DNA of 5,593 nucleotides, from NCBI GenBank assembly GCA_031258755.1, contig JAIRMK010000131.1, positions 1-5,593 of the forward strand, in the 5' to 3' direction. This DNA is from Prevotellaceae bacterium (GTDB lineage Bacteria > Bacteroidota > Bacteroidia > Bacteroidales > UBA932). Both the position numbers and the translations under genes were made by a program. The notes below the pieces were generated by a model, which saw only the letters and a list, made by a program, of their open reading frames with translations, ran no database searches and was not told where the DNA came from. Shown in pieces: positions 1 through 5,572 of the stretch. Position 1 is the first letter of the stretch; each line of letters begins with the position of its first letter.

Positions 1-450
1 TACAGTTTAATTACGCCGCTGCAAGCTACCATAAGTTTTAGCTACGCCATTCAAAACATTGCGCTGCTTACGCTTGATTACGAAATGACGCCTTACGCCA
101 TGGCTCACTATTCCAATACCAACGGTGATGCTACCACGTTAAACGACAGTAATGCCTTGTTAAAAGAAAGTAATTTCGGATCTTCAGTACGATTAGGCAG
201 CGAATTTTATGTATGGAAAGGATTGGCTGCCCGCCTGGGGGGAGGATACCATACGGCGCCAAATGCCGATATTAAATCATCCTTCAATTTCGGTATAGGC
301 GCGGGATATAATTTTGGGGATATTATGCTTGACTTGGCGTATGTATTTCGGACGCAAAAACAAAATTATCAGCTATATACCTATTCAAGCCCGGTGGAAG
401 CAACCTACACCAGAAATCTTATGACCTTAAGTCTGGCATACCGGTTCTAA
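1..450 (+). CDS. Outer-membrane beta-barrel protein, OmpP1/FadL-like (3' part only)
   Basis: Only the last 149 codons are present; the frame is open from base 1 and stops with TAA at 448-450, so the true start lies upstream of the window. An internal ATG at 85 is not the start, because the same frame reads well before it. The translation alternates short amphipathic strands with polar loops and ends in LAYRF, the terminal aromatic residue expected of a BAM-inserted outer-membrane barrel. The pattern of a TPLQATISFSYA strand, then LLTLDYE, then SVRLGSEFY and LGGGYHTAP, matches the C-terminal half of Bacteroidetes OmpP1/FadL ('hemin receptor') proteins, which form hydrophobic-compound channels in other bacteria. 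The barrel call is firm. The FadL-type family is a pattern-based inference, and the substrate cannot be told. Its last 32 bp overlap the convergent wbqC-like gene. Confidence 0.75.
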   Translation, partial: YSLITPLQATISFSYAIQNIALLTLDYEMTPYAMAHYSNTNGDATTLNDSNALLKESNFGSSVRLGSEFYVWKGLAARLGGGYHTAPNADIKSSFNFGIGAGYNFGDIMLDLAYVFRTQKQNYQLYTYSSPVEATYTRNLMTLSLAYRF

Positions 451-1096
451 CAATTGACTGTTGTAATACGGCAAGGCTGTTGTTGCCCTCGTTGCACAAC
501 AGGTCGAGCACGCTTAAATTAGCCGCAAAACCGTTTCGGGACGAAAAAACCTGATAATAGTGTTGCGGCTTAAATTTTTTGTCGTCCGAAAAAGGAAGTT
601 TGGGCGTAATCCGGTACCGCTCGTCGCTACATTCATCGTGCGCTGAGGCTGACGTCAAGTCTCTTGCCTCAAACTTGCCGGTGTAGGTTATTGTCACCTT
701 CAATCCTGCTAAATCCAACGCCAGCCGCAGGATTTGCTCATTCAGGTCGAACAAAAATTTCTCCTTCCGCTCATAAAACGGACGGAAATCATCGGCATAA
801 TATACAAAGAAAGCCGATGAGCGGTAAGCCGCCTCTATAGCTCTCCAGTGCATCCGTTGCCACGGCTCGCTGTAATCGATGCGCACATCGCGGATGGGCA
901 TTTTCATGCCCGGCGTTTTTGTTACAGGAACGGTAAGCAGCAGTACGCCGTTGGCCGAATAAATCAGGCAACGGTTCCGGTAAGTTTGTTTCACATAATG
1001 TTCATGTTGTTCGAGTACAAGCGTGGCGGCATCGGCCATTTTACAGAAAGCCTGTACCGGCGGCCAGTAGGCTGTAGTGAGAAGGCACGTGGTCAT
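419..1096 (-). CDS. WbqC family protein
   Basis: This 225-residue protein carries the main WbqC-family signatures. They are an N-terminal AYWPPVQAFCKM (residues 9-20), YVKQTYRNRCLI (34-45), HWRAIEAAYRSSAFFVYYADDF (83-104, described in two parts: an HWRAIE helix and a YRSSAFF-YY segment), and a C-terminal YYQVF plus GFAANLSVLDLLCNEG (180-204). Family members are often found in or near O-antigen and other surface polysaccharide loci, but their reaction is not established. No signal peptide or membrane segment is visible, so it is probably cytoplasmic. The ATG at 1096 overlaps the stop of the upstream GH3 gene as ATGA, which suggests translational coupling. The last 20 or so residues run past the usual conserved end of the family and into the convergent barrel gene. 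Family assignment is confident; function is unknown. Confidence 0.85.
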   Translation of the reverse strand: MTTCLLTTAYWPPVQAFCKMADAATLVLEQHEHYVKQTYRNRCLIYSANGVLLLTVPVTKTPGMKMPIRDVRIDYSEPWQRMHWRAIEAAYRSSAFFVYYADDFRPFYERKEKFLFDLNEQILRLALDLAGLKVTITYTGKFEARDLTSASAHDECSDERYRITPKLPFSDDKKFKPQHYYQVFSSRNGFAANLSVLDLLCNEGNNSLAVLQQSIVRTGMPDLRS

Positions 1097-2217
1097 AAAG
1101 GAATATTCTGCTTAAGCTTCATAATCCGTGCGTACGACTCGTTGATGCGTTGCAGCGGTATCCGGCCGTTTTGCACCGCTTTGAAAAGAATATCCGACGC
1201 TTTTCGTGCAATATGCGGGTCATACGTTTCGCCGTTGTTCGACAGGCACAACACGTCGGCGCCGGCCAACACCGCATGCACCAATATCTCTTCCAGACTG
1301 TAATGATCAACCAGTGCGCCCATGGCCAGGTCATCGGTAATCACGACCCCTTCAAACCCCAGCTGACGGCGCAGCAGGCCGGTAATCACCGCCTCCGACA
1401 TGGTGGCCGGATACCGGGCGTCGAGTTTCGCATTGAACACATGCGCCGTCATGATCGCCTGCACGTTTCCTGTCCGTATCAGCCTGCGATAAGGTTCCAA
1501 TTCTGCAGCAGTCCATGTGCCGGTTACGTCGGCCATGCCAATGTGCGTGTCGGCCCTTGCACTGCCATGCCCCGGAAAATGCTTGATACAACCCGTAACA
1601 CCTTGTTTGGCTTGTTCCATCAACCATATTTCCGCATGTTTCGACACCACATCCGGATTGGCAGAAAAACTGCGCTCCAATTTCCCGATAACCGGACACA
1701 ACGGATTTACATCGACATCCACGCAGGGTGCGAAATTGAGATTAAATCCTAAATAAGCCAATGTGGCAGCTGTGTGCGCGGCATACTTCATTGTGGTATC
1801 GTTAGCATCAATTTTGCCTTGAAATTTCGCCGAAACCGTGGGCGGAAAGCCATATACCGTACGCAAACGGTTTACCCTTCCCCCTTCCTGATCAATGGCG
1901 ATGAGCAATTTGGTATCCGTCAGGTTTTGCAAATCCACATTCAACTTTTTCAGTTGCTGCGGACTTTTAATATTTCTACCGTATCTTTTACCCGGCATGT
2001 CATAGTCGAACAAAATAACACCACCCACATTCAATTCCGTAATGTCCGCCACAATATGGTTGTCCGGCGACAGCTCCATGCCTCTAAACCCCACCATCAG
2101 CATCTGACCGATTTGTTCTTTTAACGACACCGTTTTAGCGGTATGGCTGCCATTAAAAAAAACAAAAATGACAATACCTGTAAGGTATATGGATATATTT
2201 TTTCTCCAGCTTTTCAT
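1093..2217 (-). CDS. Glycoside hydrolase family 3 protein, NagZ-like beta-N-acetylhexosaminidase, probably exported
   Basis: The 374-residue protein is a single-domain GH3 enzyme of the NagZ type. Diagnostic motifs are IDQEGGRVNRL (108-118), GKLERSFS (178-185), KHFPGHG (212-218) followed by DTH (223-225), and VVITDDLAMGAL (291-302). By family knowledge, Asp223-His225 would be the Asp-His general acid/base dyad on the mobile loop and Asp295 the nucleophile; this dyad separates NagZ-type hexosaminidases from GH3 glucosidases. The likely reaction is removal of terminal beta-GlcNAc from muropeptides or other glycans. Unlike cytoplasmic NagZ of enterobacteria, it begins with a basic MKSWRKN and a hydrophobic stretch (about 8-22), so I infer periplasmic or membrane-anchored location. 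No lipobox cysteine is present. It starts 15 bp after the rmuC stop and ends in an ATGA overlap with the wbqC-like gene. Confidence 0.88.
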   Translation of the reverse strand: MKSWRKNISIYLTGIVIFVFFNGSHTAKTVSLKEQIGQMLMVGFRGMELSPDNHIVADITELNVGGVILFDYDMPGKRYGRNIKSPQQLKKLNVDLQNLTDTKLLIAIDQEGGRVNRLRTVYGFPPTVSAKFQGKIDANDTTMKYAAHTAATLAYLGFNLNFAPCVDVDVNPLCPVIGKLERSFSANPDVVSKHAEIWLMEQAKQGVTGCIKHFPGHGSARADTHIGMADVTGTWTAAELEPYRRLIRTGNVQAIMTAHVFNAKLDARYPATMSEAVITGLLRRQLGFEGVVITDDLAMGALVDHYSLEEILVHAVLAGADVLCLSNNGETYDPHIARKASDILFKAVQNGRIPLQRINESYARIMKLKQNIPL

Positions 2218-2232
2218 ACCGTATGCGCTTTG

Positions 2233-3489
2233 CTACTCGCTCCTGTCCAGCAGATTTTGCGGCAACTGCTTGGTGGCATTGGCGCCCAATTCCTTCAAGC
2301 GTTGTACACGGCCAATAATCGTATCGCCTTTTTTCGGCGACTCGCATAATTTATTCATGGCGCCGTCATATTCTTTCTTGGTATCAATCAGTCGCTTCCC
2401 CACTGCAAGGAGGTCTTCCACGAAGCCTGTGAACTTGTCGTAAAGCGCGCCCCCTTCTTTGGCAATTTCAAGCACATTGCGCTTCTGGTTTTCCTGTTTC
2501 CAGATAAACGAGATGGTGCGCAAAGTGGCCAACAACGTGGAAGGCGATACCAGAGCGATATTCTTGTTCAACGCTTTTTCGAATAATGTATTATCCTCAC
2601 GCAACGCCAATGTCAGTGCGGGCTCCAGCGGCACAAACAACAACACATAATCGGGCGGGTTGATGCCATAAAGTTGCTGGTAGTTCTTGCTGCTTAAATC
2701 GGTCATATGGCGATTTAAACTGGCCAAATGCTCCTGTAAACATTTGGCTTTTTGCCCCTCATCTTCGGCATTGTAATAATTCTCATACGCGGTGAGCGAC
2801 ACTTTCGAGTCAATTACAAAATGTTTGTCTTCGGGCAAATTAATGATGAAATCGGGACGCACATTACGGCCATCGTCGGTTTTAAAATTTTCCTGTTTGC
2901 GATAATGTATATCGCGCGACAGTCCTGCCTTTTCGAGCAGCAGCTCGAGTTGTATCTCTCCCCAGTCGCCCTGCACCTTGCTGTCGCCTTTCAAGGCATT
3001 GGTCAGGCGCACCGCGTCGTCGCTCACCTGTTTGTTGAGCTTCATCATCTGCTCCAGCTCCTTGCGCAACGCGGTTTTCTCACGGGTTTCCCGGCTGTAA
3101 GTTTCCTCCACCTTCTTCTCAAAATCCTGAATACGCTCCTTCAACGGTTTCAAAATATTACCGATATTTTTCTCGTTCAGTTCGGTAAACTTCTTGCTTT
3201 TCTCTTCGAGCAGTTCATTGGCCATATTTTTAAACTCCACGCGAAACGTATCCTGCATCTTTTCCATTTCCTTCGATAAAATGACGTTTCGTTCGCGTAC
3301 TTGCGCAAGTTCGGAAGTGGCGCTAATCAAGGCCTCTTCCTTCTTCTGCAATTCCCCCTTCAACTCGTCATAAAGGGTGCGGGACACCACGTTGACAGGT
3401 TCGTCTGCCGTTTTCCGGCGAGCTACGAAAAAAAATACCGCGACATTAACCGCGAGCAAAATAAGAATAAAAATCAATGTTATTTCCAT
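2233..3489 (-). CDS. rmuC: DNA recombination protein RmuC
   Basis: The 418-residue protein has the RmuC layout. A single N-terminal transmembrane helix (about 4-22) is followed by a long charged coiled coil (about 36-165), then the RmuC core with GDWGEIQLE (174-182), RPDFIINLP (211-219), VIDSKVSL (225-232) and YVLLFVPLEPAL (281-292). The Asp227-x-Lys229 pair fits the restriction-endonuclease-like fold proposed for the family. RmuC limits rearrangements between inverted repeats in E. coli; the biochemical activity is not settled, and nuclease function is inferred from the fold. The ATG at 3489 is chosen because it keeps the whole membrane helix, and the next in-frame ATG is about 75 codons further in. 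First gene of the minus-strand cluster, divergent from glyA. Its -7 promoter element ends only 5 bp before the ATG. Confidence 0.93.
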   Translation of the reverse strand: MEITLIFILILLAVNVAVFFFVARRKTADEPVNVVSRTLYDELKGELQKKEEALISATSELAQVRERNVILSKEMEKMQDTFRVEFKNMANELLEEKSKKFTELNEKNIGNILKPLKERIQDFEKKVEETYSRETREKTALRKELEQMMKLNKQVSDDAVRLTNALKGDSKVQGDWGEIQLELLLEKAGLSRDIHYRKQENFKTDDGRNVRPDFIINLPEDKHFVIDSKVSLTAYENYYNAEDEGQKAKCLQEHLASLNRHMTDLSSKNYQQLYGINPPDYVLLFVPLEPALTLALREDNTLFEKALNKNIALVSPSTLLATLRTISFIWKQENQKRNVLEIAKEGGALYDKFTGFVEDLLAVGKRLIDTKKEYDGAMNKLCESPKKGDTIIGRVQRLKELGANATKQLPQNLLDRSE

Positions 3490-3525
3490 GCGAACAAAGA
3501 TACGATTTCGCTTTGTATAGTCAAA
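3490..3525 (-). promoter_or_regulatory. rmuC operon promoter, Bacteroidetes sigma type
   Basis: On the minus strand there is TTTG at 3525-3522 and TATCTTTG at 3502-3495, separated by 19 bp. This matches the Bacteroidetes housekeeping consensus (-33 TTTG, -7 TAnnTTTG). Only five bases (3494-3490) separate the -7 element from the rmuC ATG, so transcription would start at or within a few bases of the start codon. Seen directly: the motifs and spacing. Inferred: use as a promoter and a nearly leaderless mRNA. Confidence 0.7.
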
Positions 3526-3542
3526 ATATTTTATTACATTTG
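3512..3542 (+). promoter_or_regulatory. glyA promoter, Bacteroidetes sigma type
   Basis: TTTG at 3512-3515 and TACATTTG at 3535-3542 are separated by 19 bp and match the Bacteroidetes -33/-7 consensus. The predicted transcript start, a few bases after 3542, leaves a leader of about 15 nt before the glyA ATG at 3563, with no clear Shine-Dalgarno sequence. The element interlocks with the rmuC promoter: the rmuC -33 box (3522-3525) lies inside this spacer, and this -33 box lies inside the rmuC spacer. Confidence 0.72.
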
Positions 3543-3562
3543 TAAGATAAACTCATTATATT

Positions 3563-4843
3563 ATGATACGCGACACCCAATTGTTTCAACTGATTAAGAA
3601 GGAAGAAGAACGACAATTGCATGGCATTGAGCTTATTGCATCGGAAAATTTCGTAAGCGCACAAGTGCTCGAGGCGATGGGCTCGGTACTCACCAACAAG
3701 TATGCCGAAGGATATCCCGGCGCCCGTTATTACGGCGGATGCGAAGTGGTTGACCAAAGTGAACAGGTGGCTATCGACCGATTGTGCCAATTATTCGGCG
3801 CCGGTTATGCCAATGTGCAGCCCCATTCCGGCGCACAGGCAAACATGGCGGTATTCATGGCTTGTCTGAAACCCGGCGACACTTTCTTAGGCCTCGATTT
3901 GGCGCATGGCGGACACCTTTCGCACGGCTCGCCGGTAAACCTGTCGGGGTTGTGGTATAAAGCCGTGTCGTATGGCGTGAAGGAAGACACCGGACTGATC
4001 GATTATGACATGATGGAGAAGCAGGCGCTGGAACATCGCCCGAAACTGATTATCGGCGGCGCTTCGGCCTATTCGCGCGACTGGGACTACGCCCGCATGC
4101 GGCAAATTGCAGATAAAGTGGGCGCCTTGCTCATGATAGACATGGCACACCCGGCGGGATTGATTGCTGCGGGATTGCTGAACTCGCCCCTGCCTCACGC
4201 GCACATCGTGACTTCCACCACCCACAAGACCCTGCGCGGGCCGCGCGGCGGTATTATCCTCATGGGAAAAGATTTTGAAAATCCGTGGGGAGTGAAAACG
4301 CCGAAAGGCGAAATAAAAATGATGTCGGCCATGCTCAACTCCAGCGTATTTCCCGGCGTTCAAGGCGGCCCGCTCGAGCATGTGATTGCCGCCAAAGCGG
4401 CGTCTTTCTTTGAAGCCCTGCAACCCGAATATAAAACATACCAACAACAGGTGAAGAAGAATGCGGCTGTGCTGGCAAAAGAATTTATTGCCAAAGGATA
4501 CAAAATATTTTCGGGCGGCACCGACAACCATTTAATGTTGATTGACCTGCGCCCTAAATTCCCCGAACTTACCGGCAAAGTAGCCGAAAAGGCGCTGGTT
4601 ACCGCCGATATTACGGTAAATAAAAATATGGTGCCGTTTGATACGCGATCGCCGTTCCAAACGTCGGGTATCCGGGTAGGCACGGCAGCCGTCACCACCC
4701 GCGGGTTAAAAGAAGCCGACATGGCGCCCATTGTGGCATTCATCGACCGCGTGCTGAGCCACGCCGACGACACACAGGAGATTGCACTCGTGCGCGAAGA
4801 AGTGCGCCAAATGATGGCTGCACGACCGTTGTTTGCGTGGTAA
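3563..4843 (+). CDS. glyA: Serine hydroxymethyltransferase
   Basis: This full-length 426-residue cytoplasmic, PLP-dependent enzyme interconverts serine and tetrahydrofolate with glycine and 5,10-methylene-tetrahydrofolate, feeding one-carbon metabolism. The PLP-binding lysine is Lys222 in TSTTHKTLRGPRGG (217-230). Other conserved elements are ELIASENFVS (23-32), KYAEGYPGARYYGGCE (46-61, with Glu49 and Tyr57 matching catalytic positions of E. coli GlyA), the PLP-contacting Asp193 and His196 in IDMAHPAG (192-199), and the substrate-carboxylate Arg371 in SGIRVGT (368-374). The segment ENPWGVKTPKGEIKMM (239-254) before the VFPGVQGGP loop is the form I associate with Bacteroidetes GlyA. All key residues are intact. 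The ATG at 3563 fits the family N-terminus and lies about 20 bp after a good promoter. The gene stands alone: 750 bp without a recognised gene follow it. Confidence 0.97.
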   Translation: MIRDTQLFQLIKKEEERQLHGIELIASENFVSAQVLEAMGSVLTNKYAEGYPGARYYGGCEVVDQSEQVAIDRLCQLFGAGYANVQPHSGAQANMAVFMACLKPGDTFLGLDLAHGGHLSHGSPVNLSGLWYKAVSYGVKEDTGLIDYDMMEKQALEHRPKLIIGGASAYSRDWDYARMRQIADKVGALLMIDMAHPAGLIAAGLLNSPLPHAHIVTSTTHKTLRGPRGGIILMGKDFENPWGVKTPKGEIKMMSAMLNSSVFPGVQGGPLEHVIAAKAASFFEALQPEYKTYQQQVKKNAAVLAKEFIAKGYKIFSGGTDNHLMLIDLRPKFPELTGKVAEKALVTADITVNKNMVPFDTRSPFQTSGIRVGTAAVTTRGLKEADMAPIVAFIDRVLSHADDTQEIALVREEVRQMMAARPLFAW

Positions 4844-4910
4844 ACGAAATATTTTTTCGCACAGCCAAATAAAAAAGTAAATTTTTATAACACAATTTAA
4901 CATCTTTATA

Positions 4911-4941
4911 TTTGGAGTTTTGAAAATTGTATGTATATTTG
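4911..4941 (+). promoter_or_regulatory. Orphan Bacteroidetes-type promoter
   Basis: TTTG at 4911-4914 and TATATTTG at 4934-4941 are separated by 19 bp, the same spacing as the rmuC and glyA promoters in this window. A second TATATTTG at 4907-4914 overlaps the -33 box but has only TTTA at its own -33 position. Transcription would begin at about 4945-4948, just before an ATG at 4951. No known gene lies downstream, so the product is either the 47-codon frame, a non-coding RNA or a decayed gene. Confidence 0.6.
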
Positions 4942-4950
4942 CCGCGTGAA

Positions 4951-5094
4951 ATGATCATACGTTCTTTTTATTACTTGTTGGCGCTCGCTTTTAGTACTTT
5001 AATTGGAAACTTACAAATTTTCGAATGTTATGTATTAAGGAATAAAGTTGGCGCCCACATTTTCCTTTTTTCTCATCCAATTTATTTATTATAG
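4951..5094 (+). CDS. Possible small protein or remnant gene start (47 aa), unrecognised
   Basis: A frame of 47 codons begins at the ATG at 4951 and ends with TAG at 5092-5094. It sits about 10 bp after the -7 box of a good promoter, the distance seen for rmuC-like near-leaderless starts. The first 20 residues, MIIRSFYYLLALAFSTLIGN, look like a signal peptide or a single membrane helix with an Arg at position 4. The rest (LQIFECYVLRNKVG and so on) resembles nothing I know. It may be a real small membrane protein, the surviving 5' end of an exported-protein gene that has decayed, or chance. No Shine-Dalgarno sequence is visible. Its 3' end lies inside an imperfect inverted repeat. Confidence 0.28.
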   Translation: MIIRSFYYLLALAFSTLIGNLQIFECYVLRNKVGAHIFLFSHPIYLL

Positions 5095-5119
5095 TGCTTG
5101 AAAAAAAATAGGTGTGGGC
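5053..5119. repeat. Imperfect inverted repeat / possible hairpin
   Basis: Arms 5053-5072 and 5100-5119 pair as GCCCACA with TGTGGGC (7 bp), then two T-G wobbles and one T-A pair, three mismatches, and TTTTTTC with GAAAAAA (7 bp), around a 27-nt A+T-rich loop. The stop codon of the 47-codon frame lies in the loop. It could end transcription from the 4911-4941 promoter, or be the termini of a small decayed element. No long T-run follows directly, so terminator function is uncertain. Confidence 0.5.
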
Positions 5120-5195
5120 CTAATTTATTTACATAACAGGTTTTGTAAGACCTCCAATTAATAAATTATCTACAGGCTCGCGCTACCTTATTGAG

Positions 5196-5244
5196 TTAAG
5201 AGTTAAGAACTAAAAATTACGATTTTAGACTTACGGTTTACGAT
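5196..5244 (+). repeat. Heptamer repeat array 1 (TTAAGAR / TTACGRT type)
   Basis: Seven consecutive 7-bp units in a constant frame: TTAAGAG, TTAAGAA, CTAAAAA, TTACGAT, TTTAGAC, TTACGGT, TTACGAT. The sequence varies but the 7-bp period and the leading YTA or TTT are kept. There is no coding potential. Such degenerate heptamers resemble the short tandemly repeated sequences described in cyanobacterial intergenic regions; that comparison is by pattern only. Confidence 0.8.
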
Positions 5245-5315
5245 TGATTTTCTTAATTATTTTGTGTGCATTGCAATATGTTTTTGCGATATGTTATTTT
5301 ATTGTATATATGGAA

Positions 5316-5350
5316 TTAGTGATTAATGATTAATGGTTAGTGATTAATGA
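5316..5350 (+). repeat. Heptamer repeat array 2 (TTARTGR type)
   Basis: Five perfect tandem matches to TTARTGR: TTAGTGA, TTAATGA, TTAATGG, TTAGTGA, TTAATGA. The 23 bases at 5327-5349 recur exactly at 5542-5564 in array 5, so the two arrays share a recent origin or the same expansion pattern. Confidence 0.9.
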
Positions 5351-5352
5351 AA

Positions 5353-5387
5353 ACAGACAATAGAACATAGATTTTTAGATAATAGAC
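5353..5387 (+). repeat. Heptamer repeat array 3 (ATAGANN type, degenerate)
   Basis: Five 7-bp units of a third kind: ACAGACA, ATAGAAC, ATAGATT, TTTAGAT, AATAGAC. Similarity between units is weaker than in arrays 2 and 5, but an AGA core recurs on the 7-bp period in most units, shifted in the last two. It begins 2 bp after array 2. Confidence 0.55.
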
Positions 5388-5399
5388 AAAAACAATGTG

Positions 5400-5448
5400 C
5401 TAATGATTAATGAAATTCTTAGTTCTTAACTCTTAGTTCTTAGTTACT
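5400..5448 (-). repeat. Heptamer repeat array 4 (mixed, mainly reverse orientation)
   Basis: Seven units stay in one 7-bp frame while the unit type switches. CTAATGA and TTAATGA (plus-strand TTARTGR type) are followed by AATTCTT, AGTTCTT, AACTCTT, AGTTCTT and AGTTACT, which are the YTAAGAR type read on the minus strand. The reverse part pairs with array 1 as a 17-bp perfect inverted repeat (5197-5213 with 5419-5435). Confidence 0.78.
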
Positions 5449-5470
5449 AAAAACATTGTTCATTGACAAA

Positions 5471-5539
5471 GGGTCTGCTGGTGATTAGTTCTTCTTTCTT
5501 CTTATATCATCTGTTGCAAGCCGGCGGCCCTTTTTTTTT
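5471..5539 (+). terminator. Terminator-like GC stem with T-run
   Basis: GGGTCTGCTGG (5471-5481) pairs with CCGGCGGCCC (5521-5530): ten pairs including two G-T wobbles and one bulged T, directly followed by nine T's (5531-5539). The stem plus T-run has the form of an intrinsic terminator for plus-strand transcription. The 39-nt loop, however, is unusually long, so this could also be the closing stem of a small RNA. It would end any transcript from the 4911-4941 promoter. Confidence 0.42.
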
Positions 5540-5572
5540 AGTGATTAATGGTTAGTGATTAATGGTTAATGT
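5538..5572 (+). repeat. Heptamer repeat array 5 (TTARTGR type)
   Basis: Five units, TTAGTGA, TTAATGG, TTAGTGA, TTAATGG and TTAATGT, start within the T-run of the terminator-like stem. Two weaker units, AAGATGT and ATGATAT, may continue the period towards the window edge. It shares 23 identical bases with array 2. Confidence 0.88.

Noticed and set aside
1150..1752. A 200-codon plus-strand frame inside the GH3 gene
   Set aside because: Antisense to a clear GH3 coding region with all motifs intact; no domain or promoter supports it.
2752..3279. A 175-codon plus-strand frame inside rmuC
   Set aside because: Its leucine- and phenylalanine-rich sequence is what the reverse of a Glu/Lys-rich coiled coil gives, so it is a shadow.
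3887..4531. A 214-codon open frame on the minus strand inside glyA
   Set aside because: It lies fully antisense to an intact, strongly conserved gene, and its translation resembles no protein; it is a by-product of glyA codon use.
4845..4859. Hairpin after glyA (CGAAA, 5-nt loop, TTTCG) as a glyA terminator
   Set aside because: Only five base pairs, mostly A-T, and not followed by a T-run; too weak to call.
4907..4914. First TATATTTG as a separate promoter -7 box
   Set aside because: The matching -33 position has only TTTA; the copy at 4934-4941 has a perfect TTTG at the right distance, and this copy supplies it.
5138..5153. Small inverted repeat (AGGTTTTGTAAGACCT) as an operator or terminator
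   Set aside because: Short stem with a wobble pair, very small loop and no T-run; no regulated gene beside it.
5196..5572. Repeats considered as a CRISPR array
   Set aside because: Units are 7 bp, adjoining and degenerate, with no unique spacers of regular length and no cas genes nearby.
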